This document shows positions 35,622 to 44,017 of a stretch of DNA of 64,000 nt, piece after piece (the first letter of the stretch is position 1; the number at the start of each line of letters is the position of its first letter). Origin of the DNA: Anaerolineaceae bacterium (GTDB taxonomy: Bacteria; Chloroflexota; Anaerolineae; Anaerolineales; Anaerolineaceae); NCBI GenBank assembly GCA_029265815.1, contig JAJUGU010000004.1:124001-188000 (forward strand), read 5' to 3'. The notes under the pieces were generated by a model. It did no database searches. It was given only the letters and a program-made list of their open reading frames with translations, and was not told the origin of the DNA. A program made the position numbers and the translations under genes.

Positions 35622-35643
35622 CGCCCTTCAGAAATGAGGGGCG
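35622..35643 (+). terminator. Terminator of mevalonate cluster
   Basis: A 9-bp stem (CGCCCTTCA/TGAGGGGCG, one T-G pair) closed by a GAAA tetraloop is followed by TTTTT. Confidence 0.85.
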
Positions 35644-35839
35644 TTTTTGTATTTCTTCCTTCAATTGTTTTATGAAGAATGCATCTATAATTGCACATCA
35701 TATTGATAAAGTAAGTGTGTAGTGCTTTGCATTACTAATATTAATGACCTGTCGTTTAGGTATAGAAAATTACTTTCGGAAAATTTCTATGAGGAAGCAG
35801 GTCTTACTGAAACTCAAATTTAAAAACAGGAAAAATTAG

Positions 35840-36184
35840 ATGAAAAAAGAAAACAGTCAGGTAATGCAAATTTCTTTGCTCTATTTCGAGGGCTGCCCAT
35901 CCTGGGAGACCGCCTTACAAAATGTAAAAAAAGTGATTGAAATGGATAAGATTCCAGCGGAGATCCGACTGATCAAAATTGAAACCCCTGAGCAGGCGCA
36001 GCAAGAACGATTTCTTGGCTCCCCTTCTTTTCACCTCAATGAGGTGGATCTATGGCCTGAAGAACGGGATCATTACTCCTTGAGTTGTCGTGTCTATCAA
36101 ACTCCGGAGGGCTATAAAGGCTCTCCTACAATTGAAATGCTGCGCGAACGATTAAGAGAGGCGTTTGGAGAAGCCTCAATATGA
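35840..36184 (+). CDS. Small thioredoxin-like protein
   Basis: The 114-residue protein begins with a beta strand and LLYFEGCPSWETALQNV, which resembles a thioredoxin-like active-site helix with a single Cys. A second Cys is in SLSCRVY, next to FLGSPSFHLNEVDL, a cis-Pro-like strand. Proteins of this pattern occur beside mercury and redox genes in many bacteria, but the function is unknown. It is monocistronic with its own terminator. Confidence 0.65.
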   Translation: MKKENSQVMQISLLYFEGCPSWETALQNVKKVIEMDKIPAEIRLIKIETPEQAQQERFLGSPSFHLNEVDLWPEERDHYSLSCRVYQTPEGYKGSPTIEMLRERLREAFGEASI

Positions 36185-36520
36185 ATATTAAATTTCATTT
36201 CTCCGCTGCATACTGAGTTAGATCTATGGTAAAAAACTCAGCCATTGATGCAGGGTTAAATAACACCATTAAAACTACAGATGAGATCAAAGCACTCTCA
36301 AATCGCGAGAGTGCTTTCTTTTTTACACAATGCATTGCCTGAATCAAATGATCGATCATTCATTCAATGATCAACCACCTTAATTAGAAACAAAACCGAA
36401 CGCGCACCATGAATATTAAATTTTTTGTATAATGGATGTGGGTTATTTGGTTGCATATCGCAACTATTATTCTGCCCAAACCACCCATCATTTTCTAATG
36501 AATCACCAGGAGGCATGAAT
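36185..36520. other. 336-bp intergenic region with terminator and 15-bp repeat
   Basis: It holds the thioredoxin-like gene terminator, an AT-rich stretch with a TATAAT at 36428-36433 that may drive the DUF2804 gene, and two copies of ATGAATATTAAATTT (36181-36195, which runs over the preceding stop, and 36409-36423). No gene is seen. Confidence 0.6.
36289..36317 (+). terminator. Terminator of thioredoxin-like gene
   Basis: An 11-bp perfect stem (AAAGCACTCTC and complement) with a 7-nt loop is followed by CTTTTTTA. Confidence 0.85.
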
Positions 36521-37612
36521 ATGGGAGAGTACAGCAAGTACATTTCCAGTGTTCGCAGAAGTCTGCCAACACCAAAGGATCTGGTCACAGATGGTAAGTG
36601 CGTATTTGGTACCTTCGATAAAGAATTTGAAACCATGGAACTTCTCAAGATCAAAAATCCGACTTCAGCCCCCGATTTCTTGCGGAAATATAAATTAACC
36701 TTATGGGAAGCGGCAGAAGTCCACTTTGATGAAGGGGTATTACTTGCTGTCGCCTGCGACATGGGCATCTTTGGAATGAACTTGCATGTGTTCTATGACA
36801 AGCGGAAGAAAAAAGTCTATAGCTGGACGACAAATCTAAAAAGCAAAGATACGGTGATTGCCCCCAATTTATTGCGCGGATCAATTACCGAAGTGGTCAC
36901 ACCTGTTTCTGCTCTGCGCTATGTTAACCGCTTTGAAGCCGGTGAGTGTGAAATGAAAGGTCACCATCATGACAGGACCAATCACATTGAGTATGAATTT
37001 AAACTACAACGGCTTTCAAAGCCCAGTGTTGTTTCAATTCCTTTTGCAGACCCCGCGGTGCGACACCGGCCTCTTTATACCCAGAAAGATTTCTTTACAG
37101 CGACCGGGTCATTAACACTGAATGGAGAGACCTTCCATACCACAGAAACCAGCACCGCCGTTGTGGATGATCACCGCGGATACTACCCACGCCGCGCGCA
37201 TTATGACTGGCTCACCACCATGGGGGTGAACGAAACGAATGGCGTAAAGAAGTGGTTTGCTTTCAACCTGACCCGAAACCAATCGATCGACCAGGAAAAA
37301 TACAATGAAAACCTGATCTGGTTCAAAGACGCCACAAGTCTATTGCCGCCGGTTACCTTCCATAGAAATCCTGAAACAATGCAGTTTAAAGATCATGCCG
37401 TATGGGAAGTCAAGGACGATCATGATATGGTCAACATCACCTTTGAAGTTGATGATATCTTCCGCATGATCACGCATGCGAAGCTGTTCGTAAACATTGA
37501 ATACTTTGTCGCCTTCGGTGTATTAAAGGGGTACATACGCGATGAAGACGGCTACAAATACATACTGGATGGCATGATGGGAATGGGTGAAGATAAAACA
37601 CTGCTCCTGTGA
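36521..37612 (+). CDS. DUF2804 family protein
   Basis: The 363-residue protein has the features of DUF2804: a lipocalin/AttH-like beta-barrel pattern with WTTNLKSKDT, the acidic-aromatic motif DDHRGYYPRRAHYDW, and WFAFNLTRNQS. No enzymatic function is established for the family. The ATG at 36521 has AGGAGG 7 nt upstream; the ORF-track start is 32 codons upstream and includes untranslated leader. It lies upstream of the heliorhodopsin, with a strong terminator between them. Confidence 0.8.
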   Translation: MGEYSKYISSVRRSLPTPKDLVTDGKCVFGTFDKEFETMELLKIKNPTSAPDFLRKYKLTLWEAAEVHFDEGVLLAVACDMGIFGMNLHVFYDKRKKKVYSWTTNLKSKDTVIAPNLLRGSITEVVTPVSALRYVNRFEAGECEMKGHHHDRTNHIEYEFKLQRLSKPSVVSIPFADPAVRHRPLYTQKDFFTATGSLTLNGETFHTTETSTAVVDDHRGYYPRRAHYDWLTTMGVNETNGVKKWFAFNLTRNQSIDQEKYNENLIWFKDATSLLPPVTFHRNPETMQFKDHAVWEVKDDHDMVNITFEVDDIFRMITHAKLFVNIEYFVAFGVLKGYIRDEDGYKYILDGMMGMGEDKTLLL

Positions 37613-37925
37613 TGGGGCAAGAACGCTAGACCAGACTCAAAATATTTAACCGCTTTCCCAAAGGAAAGCGGTTTTTAGCGTTTAAATTGAAATTCAAAAT
37701 GAATACGAAATAAAGAAAACCAAATTCCCTGGATTGAGCTGGTTTCCAGATTAATTTAATCAATTTGGGGTGTGGCGCTGGCAAGAGGAAAAAATTCGTT
37801 GAAACAATCAGGGGTGAATCCGGTAGAATCTTTTTATAAACGTGAATGATCTGTAACATCGCAGTTGCGCACAGGTCTGGTAATAAAAAATGGCACTTAT
37901 AACAATCAGAAAAGGAGATGATAAG
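37613..37925. other. 313-bp intergenic region before heliorhodopsin
   Basis: It contains the DUF2804 terminator and then AT-rich leader sequence. No gene is seen. The heliorhodopsin ribosome site AAAGGAG lies at its end. Confidence 0.5.
37648..37673 (+). terminator. Terminator of DUF2804 gene
   Basis: An 11-bp stem (AACCGCTTTCC and complement) with a CAAA loop runs into TTTTT. Confidence 0.85.
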
Positions 37926-38711
37926 ATGACAGCAGCTTTAGAAGAATTGAATAAAAAGTATGCTGGTCTAAGGCGATTCAATCTCATCATGGGCTTCCTG
38001 CACCTGATTCAAGGCGTCTTCATGATTCTGGTGAGCAACGCCACCACCTACCCGATTTTCACCAATTATCTGAGCTTTGATATCGCCACCCGCTCACTCA
38101 AACCCAACACCCAGCTTTTATATGAACTCCCCTTTGGTCCCGCCGTGGCTTGCTTCTTGCTCATTTCGGCGGTGGCGCACTTCTATCTGTCAACGATTGG
38201 TTATCGGCGTTATGTGGAAAACCTGAAAAAGGGCATGAACCCGGTACGCTTCTATGAGTATGCCCTTAGCTCATCTCTGATGATCGCTTTGATTGGAATG
38301 TTGATCGGCCTCTGGGATCTGGGCGCGCTGATCTTGATCTTCACGCTCAACGCCACGATGAACCTGTTCGGCATCATGATGGAACTGCATAACCAGAACA
38401 CTCAAAAAACAAACTGGACCGCGTTCATTTACGGTTGTATTGCAGGCATTGTGCCCTGGATCGTCATCCTGCTGTATTTCCTCGGCGCAGTAAACTCCGG
38501 CGATGCCAAACCGCCAGCCTTCGTTTATGCCATTGTTCCTACGCTGTTTGTATTCTTCAACATCTTCGCGATCAACATGGTGCTGCAATACAAGAAGATC
38601 GGACCGTGGAAGGATTACCTCTTCGGCGAACGCGTCTACATCATCCTCAGTCTGACGGCCAAAAGCGTTTTGTGCTGGCTGATCTGGACCGGCACACTGG
38701 CACCCGTTTAG
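37926..38711 (+). CDS. Heliorhodopsin
   Basis: This 261-residue protein has seven predicted transmembrane helices. The retinal Schiff-base lysine is in helix 7, LSLTAKSVLCW (Lys 246). The counterion glutamate is in helix 3, RFYEYALSSSLMI (Glu 111), and the conserved histidines are in helices 1 and 2, FLHLIQG (His 26) and VAHFYLS (His 85). These match Lys241, Glu107, His23 and His80 of heliorhodopsin 48C12. Heliorhodopsins bind retinal, sit with the N-terminus inside the cell, and do not pump ions; their roles are debated. The ATG at 37926 has AAGGAG upstream. No retinal-forming dioxygenase is seen in the window. Confidence 0.92.
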   Translation: MTAALEELNKKYAGLRRFNLIMGFLHLIQGVFMILVSNATTYPIFTNYLSFDIATRSLKPNTQLLYELPFGPAVACFLLISAVAHFYLSTIGYRRYVENLKKGMNPVRFYEYALSSSLMIALIGMLIGLWDLGALILIFTLNATMNLFGIMMELHNQNTQKTNWTAFIYGCIAGIVPWIVILLYFLGAVNSGDAKPPAFVYAIVPTLFVFFNIFAINMVLQYKKIGPWKDYLFGERVYIILSLTAKSVLCWLIWTGTLAPV

Positions 38712-38884
38712 GGCAAACTCTGCTCGATACCAGATTTCTGGTGCCCTATCGCAATTTTTCTAAAATAACGACACCCTCCTTCACCACGAGGGCGTTCGTT
38801 TCATTTCGCGGCTCGAATTGTATAATCTATAAGTGATCACGTTCTTGTTCTTTCTGAAACCAGGTTAAATCCGCTGGAGTCAAA

Positions 38885-39235
38885 ATGCCAAGACAGCCAA
38901 TCTCCAAAATGAAGTTCGCCGATCTCTATCCACTCTATATTCAAAAAGCGAACCGGAAGAACCGTAGCAGAGATGAAGTTGATCAAATCATCTGCTGGCT
39001 GACCGGTTATGATCAGGCAGGTTTGCAGCAACAGATTGACTCAGAGGCCACACTTGAAACTTTCTTCGCGCAGGCGCCAGCCATGAACCCCAATTGTTCA
39101 ATGATCAAAGGCGTGGTCTGCGGGGTTCGGGTGGAAGAAATCGCTGACCCGCTGATGCAAAAGATTCGCTACCTTGATAAACTGATCGATGAGCTTGCAA
39201 AAGGCAGAGTTATGGAGAAAATTCTCAGGTATTAG
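38885..39235 (+). CDS. DUF2200 family protein
   Basis: The 116-residue protein shows the full DUF2200 pattern: [58 protein letters not shown] and [15 protein letters not shown]. Members are small soluble proteins of unknown function found in many bacteria. GGAG lies 5 nt before the ATG, and a TATAAT at about 38820 may be its promoter. It is the gene immediately downstream of the heliorhodopsin. Confidence 0.88.
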   Translation: MPRQPISKMKFADLYPLYIQKANRKNRSRDEVDQIICWLTGYDQAGLQQQIDSEATLETFFAQAPAMNPNCSMIKGVVCGVRVEEIADPLMQKIRYLDKLIDELAKGRVMEKILRY

Positions 39236-39350
39236 ATCATAATCAAACGAAGAGAAAATAAAAGATACCTCCCCCTCACCGTGCAACTACACGTTTGCAC
39301 CCGAAAAGTGAGCCAAATTTCTCATTTCAACTTATTTAGTGAGGATCCCT

Positions 39351-39824
39351 ATGACAGAATCTCATATCCAGAATAACTCTCATGATGGACAAACCGAAAA
39401 ACCAATTCCGCTGCAGGTGGGTGCGTTAACGCCGGAACAGATTGCCTTGATTTTTACCCATCTTCCTGTTGATGTAACGTTCGTTGATGAAGGCAATGAT
39501 GTGCAGTTTTATTCCGGCGGCAAGAACCGCATTTTCGAGCGCACCCCCGATATCATCGGGCGCAACGTATTGAATTGCCATCATCCCGACAGCGTGCAGC
39601 TGGTTTTCAAAATCCTTGAGGATTTCCGCGCCGGAACCAGGGACAGGGCTGAATTCTGGATCCAGACTAAACCCACTGATGAGGGCAGCCGCTTCATCCA
39701 TATCCGGTACTTTGCCGTGCGCGACGCTCAGGGCAAGTTCCGCGGGACGCTGGAAGTGACGCAGGATGTCACCGATATCCGCCAGTTACAGGGAGAACGC
39801 CGCCTGCTGGATGAAGCAAAATAA
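39351..39824 (+). CDS. Stand-alone PAS domain protein (DUF438-associated type)
   Basis: The 157-residue protein is one PAS_10-type domain (about 30-150) with the hallmarks LPVDVTFVDEGNDVQFYSG, IFERTPDIIGRNVLNCHHP, AEFWIQT and HIRYFAVRDAQGKFRGTLEV. In other proteins this domain is joined to the hemerythrin-like DUF438; here it is alone and has no output domain. It may bind a cofactor or ligand and signal to a partner. The ATG at 39351 has GAGGAT upstream. The membrane gene follows 51 nt later. Confidence 0.85.
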   Translation: MTESHIQNNSHDGQTEKPIPLQVGALTPEQIALIFTHLPVDVTFVDEGNDVQFYSGGKNRIFERTPDIIGRNVLNCHHPDSVQLVFKILEDFRAGTRDRAEFWIQTKPTDEGSRFIHIRYFAVRDAQGKFRGTLEVTQDVTDIRQLQGERRLLDEAK

Positions 39825-39875
39825 CCAGAGCAGCATTAGCATCATCATCTTCCAACCGAACCCGGGAGGTAACCG

Positions 39876-40335
39876 ATGCCTGAGACCCATTTTTTTTGAG
39901 CGGTTGTTTGTCGTCGCTTCCTTTCTGTACCAGGTCGTCCTGATCATTCATTTCTCGCTGCGCAAATGGCGCTTTGTTACCGCAATGCGTTATGGGCTAA
40001 TGGTGTATGCCCTCGGCGTCCCCGCCGCAGCGTTTAGCCTGTTGCTCCTGCTCGACGGCAGACCCTGGTCTCTGTGGCTTAGCGGGTTTCTCTATCTCGT
40101 TTGGGGCATCTATGGCTACTGGATCGAATACGTCAGAAAAATCGAGTGGCGCTCCCCAATCCGATGGGCAGTATTTATCCCCTATATTCTGCTCTACCTG
40201 GCCACGACCATGTTCTACTGGTTCCCGCTGGCGTTGATTTGGAAACCTTTCTGGTATATTTACGCAGTTCTCTTTATTATCGCCACTTATCTGAACGTGA
40301 GTTCGCATAAAAGACCGGCGGGGCGTGAGAATTAA
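39876..40335 (+). pseudogene. Multi-TM membrane protein interrupted by a T8-tract frameshift
   Basis: GGGAGG at 39864-39869 precedes an ATG at 39876 at ideal distance, but that frame ends at TGA after MPETHFF. Eight Ts (39890-39897) lie at the break. Removing one T joins MPETHFF to ERLFVVASFLYQ and yields a clean 152-residue protein with five predicted membrane helices. The ORF-track version instead begins inside the PAS gene and has a non-membrane leader. The gene is broken, phase-variable or slippage-corrected, or the sequence carries an indel error. Function is unknown. Confidence 0.65.
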
Positions 40336-40492
40336 GACCCAATCGCTCTAATCCTCGCTTGTTCTCCTTGCGATGCGAATGATTATCATCACGAATAAAG
40401 CTTCAAATCGCCTGATTAGTCAAATTAAATTCGTGAAGGATAAAAACGCGGTATCTTTCGGTATTACAAGATCAATTCGGATAATTTTGCTC

Positions 40493-40521
40493 TTGACTCT
40501 CTTATTCATAATGGGTAAGAT
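40493..40521 (+). promoter_or_regulatory. Putative promoter of DUF4256 gene
   Basis: TTGACT (40493-40498), 17 bp, TAAGAT (40516-40521); the start codon at 40538 has its own AAGGAG. Confidence 0.45.
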
Positions 40522-40537
40522 TTCTCAAGGAGTAAAA

Positions 40538-41101
40538 ATGGACAATAAAAAAGAGTTATCACCAGAATTCGTTAAAAAATTGGTCGAAACCTTGAAAACT
40601 CGTTTTGAGAAAAACCCTACCCACCATGCAGGCATCGAATGGAATAACCTTCAAGCAAGGCTGGAAGCCAATCCCGAGAAACTCTGGTCGCTTTACGAGA
40701 TGGAAAGAACGGGAGGAGAACCGGATGTTGTCGGGTTCGACAAAACAACCGGGGAATATACTTTCTATGATTGTTCCATTGAAACACCTGCCGGACGCAG
40801 GAATCTTTGTTATGACCATGAGGCCTTGGAGTCAAGGAAAACGTTTAAACCTCAAGACAGCGCGATGAACATGGCCGCTGCCATGGGGGTCGATTTATTG
40901 ACCGAAGAGCAATACTACGAGCTTCAGGCACTCGGCCAATTTGACCTGAAGACTTCGAGCTGGTTGAAAACGCCCGATGGAATTCGCAGGCTCGGCGGGG
41001 CCATCTTTGGTGACCGCCGTTATGGGCGTGTCTTTGTGTATCACAATGGCGCCGAATCTTACTACGGAGTCAGGGGGTTTCGCGGTGTGTTGAAAGTTTA
41101 A
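40538..41101 (+). CDS. DUF4256 family protein
   Basis: The 187-residue protein matches DUF4256 over its whole length: YEMERTGGEPDVVGFD, YTFYDCSIETPAGRRNLCYD, AAAMGVDLLTEEQYYELQ, KTSSWLKTP and FVYHNGAESYYGVRGFRG. The family is widespread and uncharacterised. The ATG at 40538 has AAGGAG 5 nt upstream, so 55 upstream codons of the listed ORF are excluded. A long palindrome ends the transcript. Confidence 0.9.
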   Translation: MDNKKELSPEFVKKLVETLKTRFEKNPTHHAGIEWNNLQARLEANPEKLWSLYEMERTGGEPDVVGFDKTTGEYTFYDCSIETPAGRRNLCYDHEALESRKTFKPQDSAMNMAAAMGVDLLTEEQYYELQALGQFDLKTSSWLKTPDGIRRLGGAIFGDRRYGRVFVYHNGAESYYGVRGFRGVLKV

Positions 41102-41220
41102 TAACGCCCGTTCCTAAACAACACATTAATCTTGCCATCTTGACATGAGACCAGACCAGGCGTAAATGATGTCACAATCATAACCGGATGATGCCATCTC
41201 ACCCTTACGTTAGTAAACAG

Positions 41221-41250
41221 AAGAGCAGTGACCAATTGGTCACTGCTCTT
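41221..41250. terminator. Bidirectional terminator palindrome
   Basis: AAGAGCAGTGACCAA and its exact complement form a 30-bp palindrome, followed on the plus strand by TTATTCTTTTTT, between the convergent DUF4256 and flavoprotein genes. Confidence 0.8.
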
Positions 41251-41301
41251 TTATTCTTTTTTATAAGTGCCCTTTTATTCGATGCCCCCCCGGGCTCTCA
41301 A

Positions 41302-41346
41302 CAAGTAATGATTCTGGTGTTACCCAATGTTCAGACTCATTACTTG
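41302..41346. repeat. 10-bp inverted repeat around flavoprotein stop codon
   Basis: CAAGTAATGA (41302-41311) and TCATTACTTG (41337-41346) are exact complements 25 nt apart and include the end of the flavoprotein gene. It may be a mRNA 3' structure. Confidence 0.6.
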
Positions 41347-43151
41347 GCGGTGATTCCAGTTTCCTCGATCGTGCCGGAACCGCCAGCCAGTGCTGCCGCA
41401 TGCTTGCCTGCCAGGCGGCCAAAGGTGTAGCAACGGCCGAGCGAAAGGCCTGTGGCATGGAATGGATAGTCTGCACCACCATAGAACTGACCGCCGAGAT
41501 TACCTACGCAGTATAAACCTGGGATGGGTTCTTTGTTGGCATCAAGTGCCTGGCCGTTAGCGTTGGTGTATACACCAGAGCACAAGGCCGAAACGCGCAG
41601 GTGGCGGCGGATGCCATAGAACGGAGGTGTTTTAATGGCGTTCATCCACTTGGCATCCTTGCCAAAGTCTTCATCCTTACCCTTTTCACACAGCTCATTA
41701 TAGCGGGCAACGGTCGCCAGGAATTTTTCCTTGTCCTCGATTCCCAGTTTGTCGCAAAGTTCTTCGAGAGTGTCTGCGCGGTAGGTATCAATCAGGTGTG
41801 AGAACACGCCTGTGCGTGGTTGGCCGTCATGAGTGGCTTTGTAATCTTCGTCGGAGATTTCGGGCATATACTTTTCCATGACCGCGGGAGGTACCAGGCT
41901 GGAAACAGATTCATGATTCATGTATTCACTGTCATAGATCTGGCAATACCAACCCTTTGAGCCTCGTTCAGGATCTTCGTAATTTTTTCCGCCCTTATAG
42001 AGATCCTGGTGCAGCATGATGTCATTCATGTACACAAACCCAACGAATTCGTTGCAGAAACGTTCACCCTTCATATTGACATACAGGAAGGGTTCTTCGT
42101 ACATAAGGCCGGCATCGAAGTCGTGGAGCATCTTGGTATGGCCAAGATTTTCCATAACTGCGCCCGCACTAACAGCCATCAGGTGGCCATCACCGGTCTT
42201 CGAATACTGCTTTTTATCAAAGTCAGCCACATCCGGGCACCAGTGTTTCACCATCGAGGGGTTGTTCTGATAATCACCGGTTGCCAGAATAACAGCTTTT
42301 TTCGCATTGAACTTAACAAAAGTTCCATCAGCAAGTTTACCAACAACACCAACAACCTTGCTATCTTCTTTGATCAGTTGCACACCCGGGGTATTAAAGT
42401 AAACCTTAAGGCGGCCATTAAACTCCTCAACGGCCTCTTCCAAAACATAGGTCAGGATTGTGCCGACGTTATTCGGTTTCGGTCCCATCCATGGGGCATA
42501 CATGTGGGCTTTAGCGGTGCCATAGTCATAACGTGCAAATCGGCCATCACTCCACTCGCCGGTAAAGTCCTGGCTGGTATTCAAGTACATAAACAAACCT
42601 TTGTCATTGGGCTTGTCCGCTGAAGTTCCATTCAAACGCGCGCGGTCATAGAACCAGTTGACCGCCTCTCCGGAGTTCATGACATACGCTTTCAGAAGTT
42701 CAGTGTCTGATCGCCAGTTATTTAAGCTGTTCGTGTGTTGAATATAGCGCAGCAAACCTTCAGGGTCGCTCTCGTCAAGAATAAGACCTGAGCCGCAATT
42801 ACCCTGTGAGACTGGGGTATCATGTTTCTGAAGGATCACAACTGAACTGCCTTCTTCAGCCGCGGTAATCGCCGCAGGTACGCCTGCAGCGCCCGCACCC
42901 ACCACCACGATATCAGCGGTTACTTCGCCGACAAAATCAGTGATTGGATCCAATACAACTGAAGAATCTTTATACTCATCTATTGAAAAAGGACCGGTGA
43001 GACAGGTTGATGAAGCTTCTTCACCGGTTGGAGCAGGAGTCCCCTCAGTTGCCACTGTGGGTTTGCAGCCGGTCAACCCCATAATACCGATTCCAGCGGA
43101 GCCGATAGCCGCACCTTTTAGAAAATCCCTACGAGAAATCTTGTTGGTCAT
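41340..43151 (-). CDS. Tat-exported FAD-dependent fumarate-reductase-like lipoprotein
   Basis: The N-terminus has a twin-arginine signal (SRRDFLKG) and a lipobox (LTGC), so the folded flavoprotein is exported and lipid-anchored. The FAD-binding Rossmann motif is VVVGAGAAGVPAAITAAEEG, and the C-terminal FAD motif is GLYCVGNLGG. The 603-residue protein belongs to the FAD_binding_2 family of fumarate reductase, urocanate reductase and ketosteroid dehydrogenase. No haem or FMN domain is present, so the electron donor is separate and the substrate is open. It is divergent from a TetR regulator that probably controls it. AAGGAG precedes the ATG. Confidence 0.88.
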   Translation of the reverse strand: MTNKISRRDFLKGAAIGSAGIGIMGLTGCKPTVATEGTPAPTGEEASSTCLTGPFSIDEYKDSSVVLDPITDFVGEVTADIVVVGAGAAGVPAAITAAEEGSSVVILQKHDTPVSQGNCGSGLILDESDPEGLLRYIQHTNSLNNWRSDTELLKAYVMNSGEAVNWFYDRARLNGTSADKPNDKGLFMYLNTSQDFTGEWSDGRFARYDYGTAKAHMYAPWMGPKPNNVGTILTYVLEEAVEEFNGRLKVYFNTPGVQLIKEDSKVVGVVGKLADGTFVKFNAKKAVILATGDYQNNPSMVKHWCPDVADFDKKQYSKTGDGHLMAVSAGAVMENLGHTKMLHDFDAGLMYEEPFLYVNMKGERFCNEFVGFVYMNDIMLHQDLYKGGKNYEDPERGSKGWYCQIYDSEYMNHESVSSLVPPAVMEKYMPEISDEDYKATHDGQPRTGVFSHLIDTYRADTLEELCDKLGIEDKEKFLATVARYNELCEKGKDEDFGKDAKWMNAIKTPPFYGIRRHLRVSALCSGVYTNANGQALDANKEPIPGLYCVGNLGGQFYGGADYPFHATGLSLGRCYTFGRLAGKHAAALAGGSGTIEETGITAK

Positions 43152-43284
43152 AGACTGCTCTCCTTATGAAAAATAATAAAATACTCAGTGGGGCTGAGTT
43201 TGATTTATTTATATCCAGGCATCAGTTTAGCAAATCTTGACCATACCCGTCGGACAAAAATAAAAATTTGCCCAAAATATTACC

Positions 43285-43322
43285 CCCCAAATAGACAAAT
43301 GTAAAAAATTGTCTATTTGGGG
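43285..43322. promoter_or_regulatory. Inverted repeat, probable TetR operator
   Basis: CCCCAAATAGACAA and its exact complement form 14-bp arms with a 10-bp spacer, in the divergent region 99 bp before the regulator start. Confidence 0.6.
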
Positions 43323-43420
43323 AATTTCTAGATTTGGAAAAAGATTTTTAAAAAATCCGGTAAAATAGGGAAAATTTATCAAAAGATATAGGGTTCAAGT
43401 AAATTAATAGGGGAATACTC

Positions 43421-43966
43421 GTGGGTAAACAGCAAGAAATTCAAGAAAAAATTTACAAAGCGCTGGAACAACTGGTTCAAACAAAACCACTTTCAGAAAT
43501 TAAAGTGATCGACCTGTGCCGGATAAGTGGTGTGGCACGTTCCACATTTTATTCGTATTTTTGCGATATTTATTCTGTACCGCAGTGGCTGTGGGACGAC
43601 ATGATGAGCCCGTCGCTTTACATGATAGGCAACACGCTAACCTGGGATGAAGGCCACCGGTTGATGTTTCTCAACCTTCTCAAATATAAATCTCTTTTCA
43701 CGAAGATTTACTGGGAAAACGATTACCACTCCATTCTGGAGTACGGTTATCGCGGTGGGTTTGCTGCGGTCAAAGAAAACGTGGAAAAACGCAAAAAACA
43801 CGTTTGGACGGATGAAGAGCTCCTGGATCTGGACTATTGCATCAAGGCTCTTGCAAGTCTTACCACCAAATGGGGACGGGATGGGATGGTGGTTCCCGTT
43901 GAGCGGATCGTAAAAATCTTTAACGATCACATTCCTGATTTTCTTAAAGACCTTTGCGACACGTAA
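43421..43966 (+). CDS. TetR-family transcriptional regulator
   Basis: The 181-residue protein has an N-terminal TetR helix-turn-helix (about 10-55, IKVIDLCRISGVARSTFYSYF) and a C-terminal ligand-binding helical domain of the type found in DhaS-like regulators. It starts at GTG with AGGGG upstream. It is divergent from the flavoprotein gene, and the intergenic inverted repeat is its likely binding site. It probably senses the flavoprotein substrate (inference). Confidence 0.85.
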   Translation: MGKQQEIQEKIYKALEQLVQTKPLSEIKVIDLCRISGVARSTFYSYFCDIYSVPQWLWDDMMSPSLYMIGNTLTWDEGHRLMFLNLLKYKSLFTKIYWENDYHSILEYGYRGGFAAVKENVEKRKKHVWTDEELLDLDYCIKALASLTTKWGRDGMVVPVERIVKIFNDHIPDFLKDLCDT

Positions 43967-44017
43967 TGATTCTGCCGGGTTGAGATAGCGTATTTATACA
44001 TCAATGGAGCCTAAACT

